From positions 1 through 64,000 of the forward strand of contig CAMTMZ010000004.1 of assembly GCA_947073765.1 (NCBI GenBank): a stretch of DNA of 64,000 nucleotides, read 5' to 3'. Every line of letters begins with the position of its first letter. The first letter of the stretch is position 1. The notes under the pieces were generated by a model. It saw only the letters and a list, made by a program, of their open reading frames with translations, was not told where the DNA came from and did not search any database. The translations under genes and the position numbers were made by a program. Source of the DNA: an uncultured Bacillota bacterium. GTDB taxonomy: Bacteria > Bacillota > Clostridia > Oscillospirales > Oscillospiraceae. Positions 15,746-26,186 of this stretch are shown one piece after another.

Positions 15746-15949
15746 ATGTTTACCAATAATTTTGAATCCGCCTTCTCTGAATTTTTGGAAACCCGCGAGT
15801 ATGACGAAGCGGAAAACTACCTCTTTTCCGTGATGCGGCAGGCCTTTGCCGCTGGTTGGCAGGCCGCAGGGGGCGAGCCGCCCGGCAAAGCCCGGATCTT
15901 TCAGCTCCTCAATTTTCCGCCAGACAAAAAACAACCCCCGGAGGAATAA
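15746..15949 (+). CDS. Small soluble protein of unknown function
   Basis: The 67-aa protein starts MFTNNFESAFSEFLETREYDEAENYLFSVMRQAFAAGWQAA. It looks like two amphipathic helices with an acidic N-terminus and a proline-rich tail. GGAGG lies about 7 nt before the ATG. It has a strong promoter, and its terminator stem overlaps the stop codon. It is divergent from an RHH gene, so RHH control is plausible. No family is recognised. A toxin role cannot be claimed. Confidence 0.65.
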   Translation: MFTNNFESAFSEFLETREYDEAENYLFSVMRQAFAAGWQAAGGEPPGKARIFQLLNFPPDKKQPPEE

Positions 15950-15966
15950 CACCCTCCGGGGATTTT
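15936..15966 (+). terminator. Terminator overlapping the stop of the gene at 15746
   Basis: A 9-bp stem CCCCGGAGG/CCTCCGGGG with an 8-nt loop is followed by ATTTTCC. The stop codon lies in the loop. Confidence 0.7.
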
Positions 15967-15971
15967 CCTAT

Positions 15972-16502
15972 CTATCCCAGCTTCTTCTCCAGGCACACCA
16001 GCTGTACACCCGGGATGCCGTTGAAATCGCAGGGAACAATCCCCGACTCCCAGTAGCCCAGGCGGGCATACAGCCGCCGGGCGGCGGCATTTTTGGCGTT
16101 GGTATCCATGCGCAGGCAGGGGCAGCCGTGAGCCATGGCGTACTCCTCATAGAAGCGGACAAACTCGCGCCCGCAACCCTGCCCGGAAAAGGCCGGGTCC
16201 ACCACCAGGGTGTGGAGAACCATCACCTGTTCCGGCGGGACGTCCGGATACCGCCATGGGGCGTTGGCGTACTCCGGGACCTGATTCTGATCGATTTTAG
16301 CCGCGGCAGCCACGCTTCCTTCCCGCTCCAGAACAAACAGCGTGCCCGCCTCCAGGGCGTCCAGCGCGGTCTGCCGGGTGGGGTAGACCCCCCGGATCCA
16401 GCCTACAGCGGCCTCACCCCGCTCCTCCTGAGACAAAATATGGTCATAGATGGCGGCTACCTGGGGAATATCCTCCAAAACCGCCTTTCGAACGCCGTTC
16501 AC
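15972..16502 (-). CDS. GNAT-family N-acetyltransferase
   Basis: The 176-aa protein has the GNAT fold: an N-terminal VRKAVLEDIPQVAAIYDHI, the central MVLHTLVVDPAFSGQGCGREF with the acetyl-CoA-binding Q-x-x-G-x-G/A pattern, and a C-terminal NAKNAAARRLYARLGYWESG. The start is a GTG at 16502 with AAGGAGG 9 nt upstream; no ATG is in frame at this site, and the longer ORF covers the VWA gene. It starts 14 nt after the VWA stop, so the two are probably one operon. Substrate unknown. Confidence 0.87.
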   Translation of the reverse strand: MNGVRKAVLEDIPQVAAIYDHILSQEERGEAAVGWIRGVYPTRQTALDALEAGTLFVLEREGSVAAAAKIDQNQVPEYANAPWRYPDVPPEQVMVLHTLVVDPAFSGQGCGREFVRFYEEYAMAHGCPCLRMDTNAKNAAARRLYARLGYWESGIVPCDFNGIPGVQLVCLEKKLG

Positions 16503-16516
16503 GCTGACATTCCTCC

Positions 16517-17716
16517 TTATCTGGTCAAAAGCTTCTTCATACCTTCCTCCAGGCCCTCCATCGTGAGCAGGTACATGGGGAACTCCCGGGCGATGACGTC
16601 GTAGGTCTGGGACCAATACTCCCCCCAGTCGGGCCGACGGCTGGGGTTGAGCCAGACGGCGTGCCGGAATCTTCCCTTCAGCAGGCGCAGCCAGTCTATG
16701 CCGCACTGGGGTCCTCCGGCCTGGCTCCCCCGTCCGTACCAGCCCCCCATCAGTTCATAGGGGGCCATTTGGGCGTCTCCCACCAGGATCAGCTTGTAGT
16801 CGCTGGGAATGTTGGACAGCACCCAGTCAGTGGGGACGCTGTCCCGGGACATGAGGGTGGGGGTGTTATAAAGCCGGGCGTAGGGGCAGTTGTGAAAGTA
16901 GTAGACCTTTAAATCCTTAAAGTGCCCCGACCTGGACACCGCCTGAAACAGGGCGGAGCACAGCTGGGCGTAGTAGTCCATGGAGCCCCCTGAGTCCATG
17001 AGGAGGAGCACCTTTACCGTATTCTCCCGGGGGCGCCTGTAGCGCACCTTCAGCACACCGCCGTTATTCGCGGTGTCCTGAATGGTGCTGTCCACGTCAA
17101 ACTCGGTGGGGGGGAGGTCCACCAGGCCGGAGTACTGCCGCAGATGGCGCAGGGCCACCTGGAACTGGCGGGTGTCCAGGGTGTTATCCCGGCGGAAGTC
17201 CCGGAACTTCCGCTCTCCCGCCACCCGGAAGGCCCGGCGGTACATGGACTGGCCCCCCACCCGGATGCCCTTGGGAGAGAGTCCGGAGTTGCCAAACATA
17301 GACATGCCATGGGTGCCTACCCAGTAATTGCCGCCGTTGTGCTCCTCGGTCTGTTCCTCCATCCGCTCCTGGAGCAGGCGCTCGATCTCCTCCTCGGAGA
17401 AGCCCAGGTTCTTCAAGGCCTGGATCTCGTCCCAGTTGGGGCTGTCGGATAATACTTCTGGTTTATTCAGCCAGTCTAATAACTCTTGGGATACCTCCTG
17501 CTGGAAGGGGACATCCTTAAAATACTCCAAAAAGGTGCGGTCAAAGGTATCGAAGTCCGCCTCGCTCTTTACCAGCAGACAGCGGGCCAGGTGGTAAAAG
17601 CCGGTGAAGCTGGCGTTATGAAGGTTTTTGCGCAGGCCCTCCATCAGGGCCATCCACTCCGTAAGGGAGATCTTCAGGCCGTTGCGCCGCAGCAGATACA
17701 ACAACTCCCCAAACAT
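16517..17716 (-). CDS. VWA domain protein, CoxE-like
   Basis: The 399-aa protein has a helical N-terminal region (1-130), then a linker with GTHGMSMFGN, and a VWA domain from about residue 225. The MIDAS motif near residue 242 reads DSGGSM, so the second position of the usual DxSxS is Gly. The later Asp is in LVGDAQM. CoxE-type proteins normally work with a MoxR AAA+ ATPase to insert metals or remodel complexes. No MoxR gene lies in this window, so the partner must be elsewhere. It is followed closely by a GNAT gene. Confidence 0.85.
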   Translation of the reverse strand: MFGELLYLLRRNGLKISLTEWMALMEGLRKNLHNASFTGFYHLARCLLVKSEADFDTFDRTFLEYFKDVPFQQEVSQELLDWLNKPEVLSDSPNWDEIQALKNLGFSEEEIERLLQERMEEQTEEHNGGNYWVGTHGMSMFGNSGLSPKGIRVGGQSMYRRAFRVAGERKFRDFRRDNTLDTRQFQVALRHLRQYSGLVDLPPTEFDVDSTIQDTANNGGVLKVRYRRPRENTVKVLLLMDSGGSMDYYAQLCSALFQAVSRSGHFKDLKVYYFHNCPYARLYNTPTLMSRDSVPTDWVLSNIPSDYKLILVGDAQMAPYELMGGWYGRGSQAGGPQCGIDWLRLLKGRFRHAVWLNPSRRPDWGEYWSQTYDVIAREFPMYLLTMEGLEEGMKKLLTR

Positions 17717-18073
17717 GGCTTCACCCTCCTTTTCATTTTGCGCGCCGGTTTTGGCGCCGGAGACATCCGGGAGGTGTGGAACCCACCCGCCGGACCGCCA
17801 GAGGCTGACCCCGCCACCGCGTATTATAAATGATTGTAGCGTCTTTTTTCGGAAAAGGCAAGACTGAAAATTGTTTCAGGTTGAATAGCGTACATTATAA
17901 TAATAATTCTTCTTGTTTTTTTGGTGTTCTATGTGGTAAAATGTTTTTGAGAGGGAGCGTGTGGGGGCTTGGAACCGCTTTGGGCGGCCCTGCGCTGTAC
18001 ATTGCCCTGGGTAAGAAGTTTGAGGCGCTGTTCTATTTGATTGACGGGCAGTGTTCCCGGAAAGGAGGCGGCT
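17717..18073. other. Gene-free stretch before the Cys-rich membrane protein
   Basis: The segment 17720-17870 is GC-rich with no feature I can name. From 17880 it turns AT-rich and holds a candidate promoter, then a GC-rich 110-nt leader. The leader could fold, but I recognise no riboswitch or known RNA. ORF-track entries here have no ribosome binding site. Confidence 0.4.
17913..17942 (+). promoter_or_regulatory. Weak promoter candidate
   Basis: TTGTTT (17913-17918), an 18-nt spacer and TAAAAT (17937-17942) would give a leader of about 125 nt before 18074. Confidence 0.35.
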
Positions 18074-18247
18074 ATGGAGTATTTTGCCATTGGTTTGTTC
18101 GCTGTTGCGGTGATTGGAATCCCGATCGCCATTTTACTGTTTAACGATTACGGCAAGAAGCGGGGGTGCGGCCGGGGCTGCGCCACCTGCGGCAACCGGG
18201 ATATCTGCTACCGGAACAAGAAAAACGCCAACAAAAAAGCGCCCTGA
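18074..18247 (+). CDS. Small Cys-rich single-pass membrane protein (FeoB-associated type)
   Basis: The 57-aa protein has one membrane helix (residues 3-23), then RGCGRGCATCGNRDICY and a Lys-rich tail. The helix plus GCxxCGNRDIC pattern is that of small proteins usually found beside FeoB, which may bind iron or an Fe-S cluster. No feo gene is nearby. AAAGGAGG precedes the ATG at 18074. The ORF is missing in this form from the track, which starts earlier at a TTG. Function unproven. Confidence 0.78.
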   Translation: MEYFAIGLFAVAVIGIPIAILLFNDYGKKRGCGRGCATCGNRDICYRNKKNANKKAP

Positions 18248-18261
18248 CGGGCGCTTTTTTC
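18239..18261 (+). terminator. Terminator overlapping the stop of the Cys-rich protein gene
   Basis: A 6-bp stem GCGCCC/GGGCGC, extended by flanking A6/T6 pairs, closes a 4-nt loop containing the stop codon and is followed by T6. Confidence 0.8.
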
Positions 18262-18637
18262 TATTCCTCAGGCTCCTCGATTTTGGCGTCGGGGGCATTT
18301 TTGCCTACGGAGGCAATGCCGTTTTTGCAGCTGGCCTTGGCCTTATATCCCTCGCTCTTGCCAATGTTCTCGCCGTTTTTTGCCTTCAGGCGGAAGCGGT
18401 ACTCCCCGGCCTTGTCCAGATAGACCTGGAACTTGGGATGGGTGAGCTCCTCAAAGCCCTCCACCGTCTGGTCCTCTATGTGGGACAGGGCGTTTTTCCG
18501 CACAGATTCGATGCCCCCTTGCAGCCGGACAGGCTGGTGTAGCTCTCGGAGGCGGTGAGGATGACCTCGCCGTTGCCCGCCTTCAGGCTGAAGGTGAATT
18601 CGCCGTTTTTGGTCTTAGAAATTACAAATTTTCCCAT
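18261..18637 (-). pseudogene. DUF1508 (YegP-like) two-repeat protein gene, broken by a one-base frameshift
   Basis: From the ATG at 18637 the first DUF1508 repeat reads MGKFVISKTKNGEFTFSLKA and continues to SLSGCKG. In the other frame the second repeat reads FQVYLDKAGEYRFRLKAKNG to KNGIASVGKNAP. The frame changes at a run of five G on the minus strand (C5 at 18514-18518); six G would restore CKGGIESVRKNALSHIED and one intact protein of about 125 aa. So this is either a recent frameshift, phase variation at a homopolymer, or a sequencing error. YegP-like proteins are small stress-linked proteins of unclear role. The ORF track lists only the second half (18261-18503). Confidence 0.85.
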
Positions 18638-18684
18638 ACAATGCATCCTCTTTCTATCTATTTTAGGCCCTCCGGCCTGAGACG

Positions 18685-19122
18685 CTACTTGTATTTCCGA
18701 CTCTCCGCCACAGCCAATTGGTCGCAGCGGTTATTAAATTCATTTTCGGCGTGGCCCTTCACCCAGTGGAGGTTTACTGTGTGTGTCTCACACAGGTCCA
18801 GAAGACGGCCCCACAGGTCGGGGTTGAGGGCGGGCTTTTTGTCCGCCTTTACCCAGCCCCGGGCCCGCCAGCCCTTGGCCCAGCCCTTGGACAGCCCGTC
18901 GATGACATACTTGCTGTCGGAGTACAGCTCCACCACGCAGGGCTCCTTCAGCACCTCCAGGGCAGTGATGACTCCGGTGAGCTCCATGCGGTTGTTGGTC
19001 GTCTGGGCCTCCCCTCCGGACAGCTCCTTTTTGTGGGGGCCGTAGATCAGGATAGCCCCCCAGCCCCCGGGACCGGGGTTGCCGGAACAGGCTCCGTCGG
19101 TGTAGATGGTTACTGTTTTCAT
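18685..19122 (-). CDS. rnhA: Ribonuclease HI
   Basis: The 145-aa protein has the RNase H fold and catalytic residues: Asp in [15 protein letters not shown] near residue 8, Glu in NRMELTGV near 47, Asp in [10 protein letters not shown] near 69, and Asp in NRCDQLA near 132. HWVKGHAEN is the usual basic loop. It degrades RNA in RNA-DNA hybrids such as R-loops and Okazaki primers. The start is the ATG at 19122 with AAGGGGAA upstream. Confidence 0.95.
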   Translation of the reverse strand: MKTVTIYTDGACSGNPGPGGWGAILIYGPHKKELSGGEAQTTNNRMELTGVITALEVLKEPCVVELYSDSKYVIDGLSKGWAKGWRARGWVKADKKPALNPDLWGRLLDLCETHTVNLHWVKGHAENEFNNRCDQLAVAESRKYK

Positions 19123-19333
19123 AAATTCCCCTTACCCGCCCGCGCGAAATCGACGTCCGGTGGTGATAAAAAGTGCTCCAAAGAGCGTAAATGTACGGGT
19201 GTAACGGTGACGGACCTGATCAAAAGCCGGGATTCGAACCCAGCCAGGCAAGGTCCCGCATGCCCCCACGTAATGCGCCTGTCAGCCCCGGCGCATGAAG
19301 GGCTTGACATCCGCCTTTCGCGCAACCAAAATG
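19123..19333. other. Gene-free stretch with a tRNA T-arm-like motif
   Basis: The 211 bases hold the upstream region of rnhA. On the minus strand CTGGGTTCGAATCCCGG (around 19227-19243) is a perfect-looking T arm, but no matching 5' acceptor strand, D arm or anticodon arm could be placed upstream. The ORF at 19119-19325 has no family signal. Confidence 0.4.
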
Positions 19334-19789
19334 TTAGATCAGCTCTGTGGTCCAGTTTTTCTCCTGGATGGTCTCCTCCAGCTGCCGCAGCTCCTTGGAT
19401 AAGGCGTCCACCTGCTTTTGCAGCTTGCGGACATCCACTGTGCTCTTTACCTTGATCTCGCTGACGCTGTGGCGGCGGACCAGGGCGCTGGCGTTGCCTA
19501 GAAAGCCCCGCAGAACGCTGAGCCTGCCCTTCAGGCAGTCCCGGCGGGCCAGCAGGTCGGAGAGGGTGGGCCCGCCGTCCACTTTGGTGGAGCTGTTTGT
19601 GCGGTTGATGGCGGAGATCAGCTCCTCCAGGCGGGCATAGTCCGTCTCCAGCGCATGGAGCAATTCCTCCGGGTCCTCGGCGGGCTGTTCCCCCTCCTGA
19701 ACCTGGGCGTTGTTGTTCAGCCGGGATTCCAGCTGGCGGATACGGGTTTGCAGCTCCGACCGCTGAGACAGGGCGTTGGCCAGTTTCAT
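19334..19789 (-). CDS. DIP1984-family protein
   Basis: The 151-aa protein starts MKLANALSQRSELQTRIRQL and continues SRLNNNAQVQEGEQPAEDPE and INRTNSST, with a central TLSDLLARRDCLKGRL. This is the pattern of DIP1984-family proteins (sometimes annotated septicolysin). It is predicted to be largely helical, with a C-terminal coiled coil (VDALSKELRQLEETIQ). It starts 25 nt after the stop of the lipoprotein gene. Function in the family is unknown. Confidence 0.8.
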   Translation of the reverse strand: MKLANALSQRSELQTRIRQLESRLNNNAQVQEGEQPAEDPEELLHALETDYARLEELISAINRTNSSTKVDGGPTLSDLLARRDCLKGRLSVLRGFLGNASALVRRHSVSEIKVKSTVDVRKLQKQVDALSKELRQLEETIQEKNWTTELI

Positions 19790-19814
19790 TCCCTCGCAGC
19801 TCCTTTCTAACCGG

Positions 19815-20852
19815 TCAGATGATGCTGTTGTAGCCGTCGATCATACTTCCGATGGCCTCGCTGACCTTATTGAAGTCCTCGGCGTAATCCGCCCCCTCCG
19901 TCAGGTCATTTTTCAGCCTGTTCACCCAGCTGAGGAGGGACTCTACCTTGTTGTTGTACAGCTTCAGGGCGTTGTCCCCAACAACGCCGGTAAAGGTGCT
20001 GATTTTGGAGCGCTCCTCCTCATTCGCCAGGGCTCCGTTCAGGTCCTCATAGGCTGTCTGGAACTGGTCGAAGAGAGGGGACAGCTGCGTCATGTCGATC
20101 TCAGGCAGGATCATCTCCTCCTCCGGGCCGATCTCGGCGTTGGCGGTCTCAATCTGGGCCCAGATCAAATCCAGGATATCTTCGCTGGTGTGGATCATAG
20201 TCAGGGAGTGGTAGAGGACCAGCTCACCCCTCTTCAGCAGACTGGCCCGGTCGTCATCCCGGGTGGCGCTGGCCATTTCACTGATGGCGTCCAGGAAGTT
20301 CACGGAATAAACATCATAAACCTGGAGCGCCTGCCAGAGCTGGGCGTGAATTTCCGGGGCCTTGGCCATATTGTCTTTCTCAAAGTCATCGAAGCTCATA
20401 TAGGAGGCCAGGTCCTCCAGCGCCTCCATCACCTGGATCATGCTGTCCCCCATGGCGGTCATGGCGGCGTCGGCCTTGGGGTAGGCGGGCTCCTCCTTGG
20501 CGTATTTCATGGCCTCCTCTACCGTGTAGGTAGTGGCAATATAGAAGCGAACCCCTTCCTCGATAGCGCTGTAGTCGCCAATTACGGCAAAGGTCTCCGC
20601 GTAGTCCACATTTTCAAAGTAGTAGGACAGGGCCGGCTCAATGTCGTCGCTGATGATGTCGGCGATTTTCAAATAGGCATTATACTTGCTGTAGTCCTCC
20701 TGAACCTCATCGGATACATCACCGGAGGAGGCGGAGCTTACGTCCGGCTTTTTAGTACTTTCGCTGCCGCCGCCGCCGGAACAGGAGGACAGCAGCAGTG
20801 CGCCGCACAGAGCCAAAGCAAAGACCTTAATCCAATAATTTTTCCATTTCAT
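19815..20852 (-). CDS. DUF3829-like lipoprotein
   Basis: The 345-aa protein has a lipoprotein signal peptide: basic MKWKNYWIK, a hydrophobic core and the lipobox LLSSC with Cys near residue 23. A Ser/Gly-rich linker follows, then a mostly helical acidic domain beginning YSKYNAYLKIADII, reminiscent of DUF3829 lipoproteins. It should sit on the outer face of the membrane. It follows gyrA by 44 nt in the same direction, so it may be at the tail of the gyrase operon. Family match is moderate. Confidence 0.75.
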   Translation of the reverse strand: MKWKNYWIKVFALALCGALLLSSCSGGGGSESTKKPDVSSASSGDVSDEVQEDYSKYNAYLKIADIISDDIEPALSYYFENVDYAETFAVIGDYSAIEEGVRFYIATTYTVEEAMKYAKEEPAYPKADAAMTAMGDSMIQVMEALEDLASYMSFDDFEKDNMAKAPEIHAQLWQALQVYDVYSVNFLDAISEMASATRDDDRASLLKRGELVLYHSLTMIHTSEDILDLIWAQIETANAEIGPEEEMILPEIDMTQLSPLFDQFQTAYEDLNGALANEEERSKISTFTGVVGDNALKLYNNKVESLLSWVNRLKNDLTEGADYAEDFNKVSEAIGSMIDGYNSII

Positions 20853-20896
20853 GACATTTGATCCTTTCTTTCTGTGTTCTATGGCAGAAGCACCCC

Positions 20897-23428
<2,532 letters not shown>

Positions 23429-23442
23429 TGGTCTGTACTCCC

Positions 23443-25398
23443 TTAATAATCAAGGTTGACGGCATATTTGGCGTTGCGCTCAATGAACTCCTTCCGGGGC
23501 TCCACCTTCTCTCCCATGAGGATGGTGAAGGTCTCGTCAGCCCGGACGGCGTCGTCCAGCTCGATGCGGCGCAGGGTGCGGCGCTCCGGGTCCATGGTGG
23601 TTTCCCACAGCTCGTGGGCGTCCATCTCGCCCAGGCCCTTGAAGCGGGATATCTCCACCTTGGCGTTGGGATTGTCCCCCCGCAGCTCGGCGGAGACACG
23701 ATCCCGTTCCTCCTCCGAGAAGGCCAGCCGGGTCTGCTTGCCCCGGGTCAGCTTGAACAGGGGAGGGACGGCGGAGTAGACATAGCCGTTTTCGATGAGG
23801 GGCCGCATGAAGCGGAAGAAGAAGGTAAGCAGCAGGGTGCGGATATGGGCGCCGTCCACGTCGGCGTCGGCCATGATGATAACCTTATGATAGCGCAGCT
23901 TGTTCAAATCGAAGTCGTCTCCGATGCCCGCCCCCAGGGCGGTGATGACAGGGGTGAGCTTGTCGTTGCCATAGACCTTATCCGCCCGGGCCTTCTCCAC
24001 GTTGAGCATCTTGCCCCACAGGGGGAGGATAGCCTGGAAGCGGCTGTCCCGGCCCTTGGTGGCGGAGCCGCCGGCGGAGTCTCCCTCGACGATATATAAT
24101 TCGGTCAGCTCCGGGTTGGCCTCGTTGCAGTCCCGGAGCTTGTCGGGCATGGCCGCGCCCCCCAGAGCTGTTTTGCGGCGGATGGACTCCCGGGCCTTCC
24201 GGGCGGCCTCCCGGGCCCGGTTGGCCATGAGCGCCTTGTCCAGAATGGCCCGGCCCACCGACGGATTTTCCTCCAGGTAGGTCTCCAGTCTTTCAGACAC
24301 GATGGAGTTGACCAGGGTGCGCATCTCGCTGTTGCCCAGCTTGGCCTTGGTCTGGCCCTCGAACTGGGCCTCGGTGAGCTTTACCGAGAGGACCACCGTA
24401 AGGCCCTCCCGGCAGTCGTCGCCGGAGACCTTCTCGTCATCTTTGAGCAGCTTGATTTTCCGCCCGTATGCGTTGAGCACGTTGGTCAGCGCCCGGCGGA
24501 AGCCCTCCTCGTGCATGCCTCCCTCCGGGGTGTGGACGTTGTTGGCAAAGGAGACCATGACCTCCTGATAGCCCTCGTTATACTGCATGGCCACCTCAGC
24601 CATAGAGTCCTCCCGGGCCCCGGACATATAGATCACACCGTTGTGCAGGGGATCCTTATTCCGGTTGATGAAGGTGACAAATTCCCGGATGCCCCCCTCG
24701 TAGCACATGTCGTCCTCCTGCTCTGTGCCGGGGCGGAGGTCCACCGTCTGGATGCGCAGGCCGGCATTGAGGAAAGCCTCCTCCCGCATGCGGGTGTGGA
24801 GGGTCTCATAGTTGTATTCCAGGGTATCGAACATCTCAGGATCTGGCTTGAAGGTGACAGTGGTGCCGGTGTGGTCGGTTCTGCCCACTACCTTCATTTC
24901 CTGGGTAATTTTTCCCCTGGAAAACTTCATCTCATAAATTTCTCCGTTTTTATGGACCTGAACCTCCAGCCACTCCGACAGGGCGTTCACTACCGAGGCG
25001 CCCACGCCATGGAGGCCGCCGGAGACTTTATAGCCGCCGCCGCCGAATTTTCCGCCGGCATGGAGGATGGTAAAGACTACCTCCAGGGCCGGCTTGCCCG
25101 TTTGGGGCTGGATGTCTACAGGGATGCCCCGGCCGTTGTCTGTGACAGTGATGGTGTTGCCCGGATTGATGGTGACGGTGATATCGGTGCAGTGGCCGGC
25201 CAGAGCCTCGTCAATGGAGTTGTCCACAATTTCATACACCAGGTGGTGCAGGCCTGACTCCGAGGTGGAGCCGATATACATGCCCGGGCGCTTGCGCACC
25301 GCCTCCAGGCCCTCCAGAACCTGGATCTCTGAGCCGCCGTACTCATGGTCGGTCTGAGTAGTGCTCAATTCGTTCAGCTGGTTCAGTTCTTCAGACAT
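23443..25398 (-). CDS. gyrB: DNA gyrase subunit B
   Basis: The 651-aa protein has the GHKL ATPase domain ([36 protein letters not shown]), the transducer, and the TOPRIM domain with EGDSAGGSA near residue 430 and DADVDGAHI near 505. It provides ATP hydrolysis for gyrase. It lies in the conserved recF-remB-gyrB-gyrA order. A small PH-domain gene is inserted between remB and gyrB. Confidence 0.97.
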   Translation of the reverse strand: MSEELNQLNELSTTQTDHEYGGSEIQVLEGLEAVRKRPGMYIGSTSESGLHHLVYEIVDNSIDEALAGHCTDITVTINPGNTITVTDNGRGIPVDIQPQTGKPALEVVFTILHAGGKFGGGGYKVSGGLHGVGASVVNALSEWLEVQVHKNGEIYEMKFSRGKITQEMKVVGRTDHTGTTVTFKPDPEMFDTLEYNYETLHTRMREEAFLNAGLRIQTVDLRPGTEQEDDMCYEGGIREFVTFINRNKDPLHNGVIYMSGAREDSMAEVAMQYNEGYQEVMVSFANNVHTPEGGMHEEGFRRALTNVLNAYGRKIKLLKDDEKVSGDDCREGLTVVLSVKLTEAQFEGQTKAKLGNSEMRTLVNSIVSERLETYLEENPSVGRAILDKALMANRAREAARKARESIRRKTALGGAAMPDKLRDCNEANPELTELYIVEGDSAGGSATKGRDSRFQAILPLWGKMLNVEKARADKVYGNDKLTPVITALGAGIGDDFDLNKLRYHKVIIMADADVDGAHIRTLLLTFFFRFMRPLIENGYVYSAVPPLFKLTRGKQTRLAFSEEERDRVSAELRGDNPNAKVEISRFKGLGEMDAHELWETTMDPERRTLRRIELDDAVRADETFTILMGEKVEPRKEFIERNAKYAVNLDY

Positions 25399-25425
25399 AG
25401 TTTACCTCCGCGATGGTGAAATTCT

Positions 25426-25479
25426 GCAGGAGCGGCCTTTAACCACCCGCTTTGTCCGGCGGACAAAGGCCGCCCCTGC
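25426..25479. repeat. REP-like inverted repeat between gyrB and the PH gene
   Basis: 15-bp arms GCAGGAGCGGCCTTT and AAAGGCCGCCCCTGC differ by one base from perfect pairing. Inside, CTTTGTCC/GGACAAAG forms an alternative stem that shares part of the right arm. The end sequence GCAGGGGCGG is the same as in the palindrome at 1872-1900. Confidence 0.7.
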
Positions 25480-25485
25480 CACAGA

Positions 25486-25896
25486 TCAGTCCAATTCTTC
25501 CTCATTTTCGTCAATGGCGTCGTGGAAGTCATCCCCGCCGGCCTCGCCGCCCACCAGCTCGGTGGTGCGCATCCGGCGTTTATCCTTGGCCGCCTCCACA
25601 TTCCGGTGGATCAGCTCCTTAACCTCCCTCGGGTGCTTCACGTTCTTTAAATCCAGGTGAGGGATGCTTTTGTCCGAGGAGACCACACACACGGTCCCAA
25701 CGCCGAAGATGCGCTGGCCCAGGGTCATGTTCAGCTGAAGGTCCCGCACCCGATAGAGCAGCACCTCATCGGATTTGATGTTGAAAAAGCCGGTCTCACA
25801 GAATAGACGGTCTTCACTGAGGCTGTATCTGGTGAAGGACAGAGGCAGGCCAAAATGGCGTTTGCGGTCCTTCCACAGATATTCGATGGATTCCAT
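25486..25896 (-). CDS. PH (bPH2/YdbS-like) domain protein
   Basis: The 136-aa protein resembles bacterial PH domains: YSLSEDRLFCETGFFNIKSDEVLLYRVRDLQL, then GVGTVCVVSSDKSIPHLDLKNVKHPREV, with the strand pattern and the final helix. It lacks the membrane helices of YdbS-type proteins, and an acidic tail (DAIDENEEELD) follows. It sits in the remB-gyrB interval of the origin operon. Ligand or partner is unknown. Confidence 0.75.
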   Translation of the reverse strand: MESIEYLWKDRKRHFGLPLSFTRYSLSEDRLFCETGFFNIKSDEVLLYRVRDLQLNMTLGQRIFGVGTVCVVSSDKSIPHLDLKNVKHPREVKELIHRNVEAAKDKRRMRTTELVGGEAGGDDFHDAIDENEEELD

Positions 25897-25920
25897 ATGA
25901 TAACCTCCATTTTTTAGTTT

Positions 25921-26184
25921 TTACTCAATTCCTCCCCGTTCCGCCCGGGCGGCGAGAGTGGCGGAGGAGAGGGGGGAGATATAGACCACCGGCTCCCCCC
26001 AGCGGCTGTCGGCCAGGATGATGGATCGTGGCAGATCCTCGGTGAGCCAGATGGTCCGGCCCTCCGCCTCTGCCCGTTCCAGAAATTCCCGGGTTTTAAA
26101 GGCCCAGCTGGCGTTGTCCAGGTCGCAGATGGCCAGAATTTCCCGCTGGGGAATGACAACCGATTGGCCTAGATGAAGATACAT
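25921..26184 (-). CDS. remB: RemB/DUF370 regulatory protein
   Basis: The 87-aa protein starts MYLHLGQSVVIPQREILAIC and continues with DLDNASWAFKTREFLERAE and SIILADSRWGEPVVYISPL, the usual DUF370 profile. In Bacillus the yaaB/remB gene lies between recF and gyrB, as here, and RemA/RemB act in extracellular matrix gene control. It begins 2 nt before the end of recF. The function in this organism is not shown. Confidence 0.88.
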   Translation of the reverse strand: MYLHLGQSVVIPQREILAICDLDNASWAFKTREFLERAEAEGRTIWLTEDLPRSIILADSRWGEPVVYISPLSSATLAARAERGGIE

Positions 26185-26186
26185 CG

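Noticed and set aside
17930-18073. A known small RNA (6S or SRP type) in the leader at 17.9-18.07 kb
   Set aside because: I looked for the SRP GGAA-loop core and a 6S-like bubble; neither could be drawn convincingly.
19220-19300. Possible tRNA gene on the minus strand (GGTTCGAATCC T-loop motif)
   Set aside because: Only the T arm is convincing. No complementary 5' acceptor strand, D arm or anticodon arm could be placed within 200 nt, so it is at most a fragment or chance.
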